Positions 4,545-6,571 of a stretch of 6,571 nt of DNA are shown here, piece by piece. Position 1 is the stretch's first letter; the number at the start of each line of letters is the position of its first letter. The notes under the pieces were generated by a model, which had not been told where the DNA came from, did not search any database, and saw nothing but the letters and a program-made list of their open reading frames with translations. The position numbers and the translations under genes were made by a program. Source of the DNA: Lachnospiraceae bacterium UBA3785 (GTDB taxonomy: Bacteria > Bacillota > Clostridia > Lachnospirales > Lachnospiraceae); NCBI GenBank assembly GCA_002369495.1, contig DFFD01000063.1, forward strand, positions 1 through 6,571. Direction: 5' to 3'.

Positions 4545-6571
4545 ATGCCTTTTACCCACCTTCACGTCCACACGGAGTACTCGCTCCTGGACGGCTCGAA
4601 CAAAATAAAGGAATATGTCGCCCAGGTGAAAAAGCTCGGGATGAACGCCGCGGCCATCACGGACCACGGCGTCATGTACGGCTGCATCGACTTCTACAAG
4701 GAGGCGACGGCGGCCGGCATCAAACCGATCCTGGGCTGTGAGGTCTATGTCGCGCCGGGGAGCCGCTTCGACCGCGGCGAGAGCGGCCGAAATGAAGAGC
4801 GCTACTACCACCTGGTCCTCCTCGCGGAGACCAACGAGGGCTACGAGAACCTCGTGAAGATCGTCTCCGCGGGCTTTGTCGACGGGTTCTATTACAGGCC
4901 CCGCGTCGACAAGGAGATCCTGCGGAAGTATCACAGCGGCCTCATCTGTCTCTCCGCCTGCCTTGCGGGCGAGATCCCGAAGGCGATCACCAGGGGCGAC
5001 TACGAGGCGGCGAAGAAGGCGGCGTACGAGTATCGGGACATTTTCGGGGAGGAAAATTTCTTCCTCGAGCTGCAGGACCACGGGATCCCGGAGCAGAAGC
5101 ATGTGAACCGCCAGCTCATCCGCATGCATGAGGAGGAAGGTTTTCCGCTCGTCTGCACGAACGACTGCCACTACACCTACAAGGAGGACGTGGAGCCCCA
5201 CGATATCCTGCTGTGCCTCCAGACCGGTAAAAAGGTCTCCGACGAGGACCGCCTGCGCTACGAGGGCGGGCAGTATTATGTGAAATCGCCCGAGGAAATG
5301 CAGCAGCTCTTCCGCTTTGTGCCGGAAGCCGTGAAAAATACAGAGAAGATCGCGGAGCGCTGCCATGTGACCATCACCTTCGGCGAGCGCAAGCTCCCCG
5401 AATACACGGTCCCGGAAGGGTACACGTCCCTCGAATACCTCACCATGCTCTGCGAGGAGGGGCTTAAGCGCTGCTACCGGGACGTGACGGACGAACACCG
5501 CGCGCGCCTTGCCTACGAGCTCGACACGATCCGGGGCATGGGCTTCGTCGATTATTTCCTCATCGTCTGGGATTACGTGAAATTCGCCCGCGACCACGGC
5601 ATCGCGGTCGGACCCGGCCGCGGCTCGGCCGCCGGCTCGATCGTCGCCTACACGCTCGGGATCACCGATCTCGACCCGATGAAATACAGCCTGATCTTCG
5701 AACGCTTCCTGAACCCGGAGCGCATCACGATGCCCGATATCGACATGGACTTCGGGTTCGAGCGTCGGCAGGAGGTGATCGACTACGTCGTCGGCAAATA
5801 CGGCCGCGACCGCGTCGTCCAGATCGTCACCTTCGGCACGATGGCCGCGAGGGGCGTCATCCGCGACGTCGCCCGCGTGCTGGATTTCCCCTACAACGAG
5901 GCGGACGCGATCGCGAAGATGGTCCCGAAGGAGCTCAACATCACGCTCGACAAGGCCCTCTCGATGAACCCGGACCTCAAAAAGAAGTACGATGAGGACG
6001 AGAAGGTACACTACCTCATCGACATGGCGAAGCGCCTTGAGGGGCTGCCGAGAAATACGTCGATGCACGCGGCCGGCGTGGTCATTTCCCGCCTGCCGGT
6101 CGTCGAATATGTGCCTCTCGCCCGCTCCCAGGACGGTTCCATCACGACGCAGTACACAATGACGACGCTCGAGGAGCTCGGGCTTCTCAAGATGGATTTC
6201 CTGGGCCTTCGGACCCTCACCGTCATACAGGATGCCGAAAAGCTGGTCAACCGCCGCTATGAGGCGGAGGGCAGAACGGAACGCCTGGATATCCGGCACA
6301 TCGACTACAACGATCCGGCGGTCATGGACATGATCGGCCGGGGCCGCTGCGAGGGCGTTTTCCAGCTCGAATCCGCCGGCATGAAATCCTTCATGAAGCA
6401 GCTGAAGCCCCGCACGATCGAGGACGTCATCGCGGGCATCGCGCTCTACCGGCCGGGCCCGATGGATTTCATTCCCAAATACATCCGCGGCAAGGAGCAC
6501 CCCGAGACCGTCACCTACGACTGCGAGCTCGTGCGGCCGATCCTTGAGCCGACCTACGGCTGCATCGTCTA
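4545..6571 (+). CDS. dnaE: DNA polymerase III alpha subunit DnaE (3' partial)
   Basis: Replicative C-family polymerase catalytic subunit, open to the right edge: 675 full codons of an expected 1100-1200. The N-terminal PHP domain (about 1-210) opens with THLHVHTEYSLLDG and keeps likely metal ligands H7, H9, D16, H41, E66, H89, C139, D207 and H209. It therefore looks like an intact metal-binding PHP of the kind that can proofread, unlike the degenerate one in E. coli. The palm has GPGRGSAAGS (356-365), the Asp pair D398 and D400 in PDIDMDF, and the third Asp D551 in KMDFLGL, matching E. coli D401, D403 and D555. The window ends just after EPTYGCIV in the fingers region. A GAAGGA ribosome site (4532-4537) inside the end of the 7TM gene lies 7 bases before the ATG, which suggests translational coupling. 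Missing parts should include the rest of the fingers, the beta-clamp-binding motif and the OB fold. Confidence 0.98.
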   Translation, partial: MPFTHLHVHTEYSLLDGSNKIKEYVAQVKKLGMNAAAITDHGVMYGCIDFYKEATAAGIKPILGCEVYVAPGSRFDRGESGRNEERYYHLVLLAETNEGYENLVKIVSAGFVDGFYYRPRVDKEILRKYHSGLICLSACLAGEIPKAITRGDYEAAKKAAYEYRDIFGEENFFLELQDHGIPEQKHVNRQLIRMHEEEGFPLVCTNDCHYTYKEDVEPHDILLCLQTGKKVSDEDRLRYEGGQYYVKSPEEMQQLFRFVPEAVKNTEKIAERCHVTITFGERKLPEYTVPEGYTSLEYLTMLCEEGLKRCYRDVTDEHRARLAYELDTIRGMGFVDYFLIVWDYVKFARDHGIAVGPGRGSAAGSIVAYTLGITDLDPMKYSLIFERFLNPERITMPDIDMDFGFERRQEVIDYVVGKYGRDRVVQIVTFGTMAARGVIRDVARVLDFPYNEADAIAKMVPKELNITLDKALSMNPDLKKKYDEDEKVHYLIDMAKRLEGLPRNTSMHAAGVVISRLPVVEYVPLARSQDGSITTQYTMTTLEELGLLKMDFLGLRTLTVIQDAEKLVNRRYEAEGRTERLDIRHIDYNDPAVMDMIGRGRCEGVFQLESAGMKSFMKQLKPRTIEDVIAGIALYRPGPMDFIPKYIRGKEHPETVTYDCELVRPILEPTYGCIV

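Noticed and set aside
4521..6500. Open reading frame of 659 codons on the minus strand opposite dnaE
   Set aside because: The plus strand encodes an unmistakable DnaE with all catalytic motifs over the same span. The antisense translation is low-complexity (rich in V, D, R, H, L and E), has no family resemblance and no promoter or ribosome site. Long antisense frames are expected opposite GC-rich genes.
1..6571. Defence system, prophage, CRISPR array or other exotic multi-gene system
   Set aside because: All five coding regions belong to recognisable housekeeping or carbohydrate-use families apart from the 7TM protein. There are no direct-repeat arrays, integrases, nucleases or toxin-antitoxin pairs in the window.

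Overview
This is GC-rich (roughly 60 %, estimated by eye) chromosomal DNA, densely coded on the + strand. It most likely comes from a Gram-positive Clostridia member of the Lachnospiraceae/Ruminococcaceae kind, from gut or rumen. Three things point there: a glycoside hydrolase family 3 (GH3) enzyme in the 'reversed' domain order known from Ruminococcus albus and Butyrivibrio, a clostridial-type acyl-ACP thioesterase, and a CvfB/YitL-type S1 protein beside dnaE. The genus cannot be fixed from this window.

Layout. Positions 3-2048 hold the 3' part of a reversed-order GH3 beta-glycosidase whose start lies off the left edge. Positions 2049-2255 are the only sizeable non-coding gap. It contains a long nested hairpin built from copies of GGACGGTTC, whose core is a strong intrinsic terminator, followed by a near-consensus promoter (TTGCAC, 17 bp, TATAAT). 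From there four genes run in the same direction with gaps of 4, 22 and 1 bases: acyl-ACP thioesterase (2256-3035), cvfB-like S1 RNA-binding protein (3040-3882), a seven-helix membrane protein of the TMEM198/DUF4203 type (3905-4543), and dnaE, the DNA polymerase III alpha subunit (4545 to beyond the right edge).

How they work together. The GH3 gene is a separate carbohydrate-use unit that ends at the terminator. The four downstream genes look like one transcription unit joining membrane-lipid supply, RNA binding, an unknown membrane function and chromosome replication. The grouping suggests co-expression with growth, but no direct functional link can be read from the sequence.

I see no tRNA, rRNA, CRISPR array, transposase gene or phage gene, and no convincing new multi-gene system. 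The parts most worth a second look are the nested hairpin repeat, the uncharacterised C-terminal module of the GH3 enzyme, and the mixed operon ending in dnaE.
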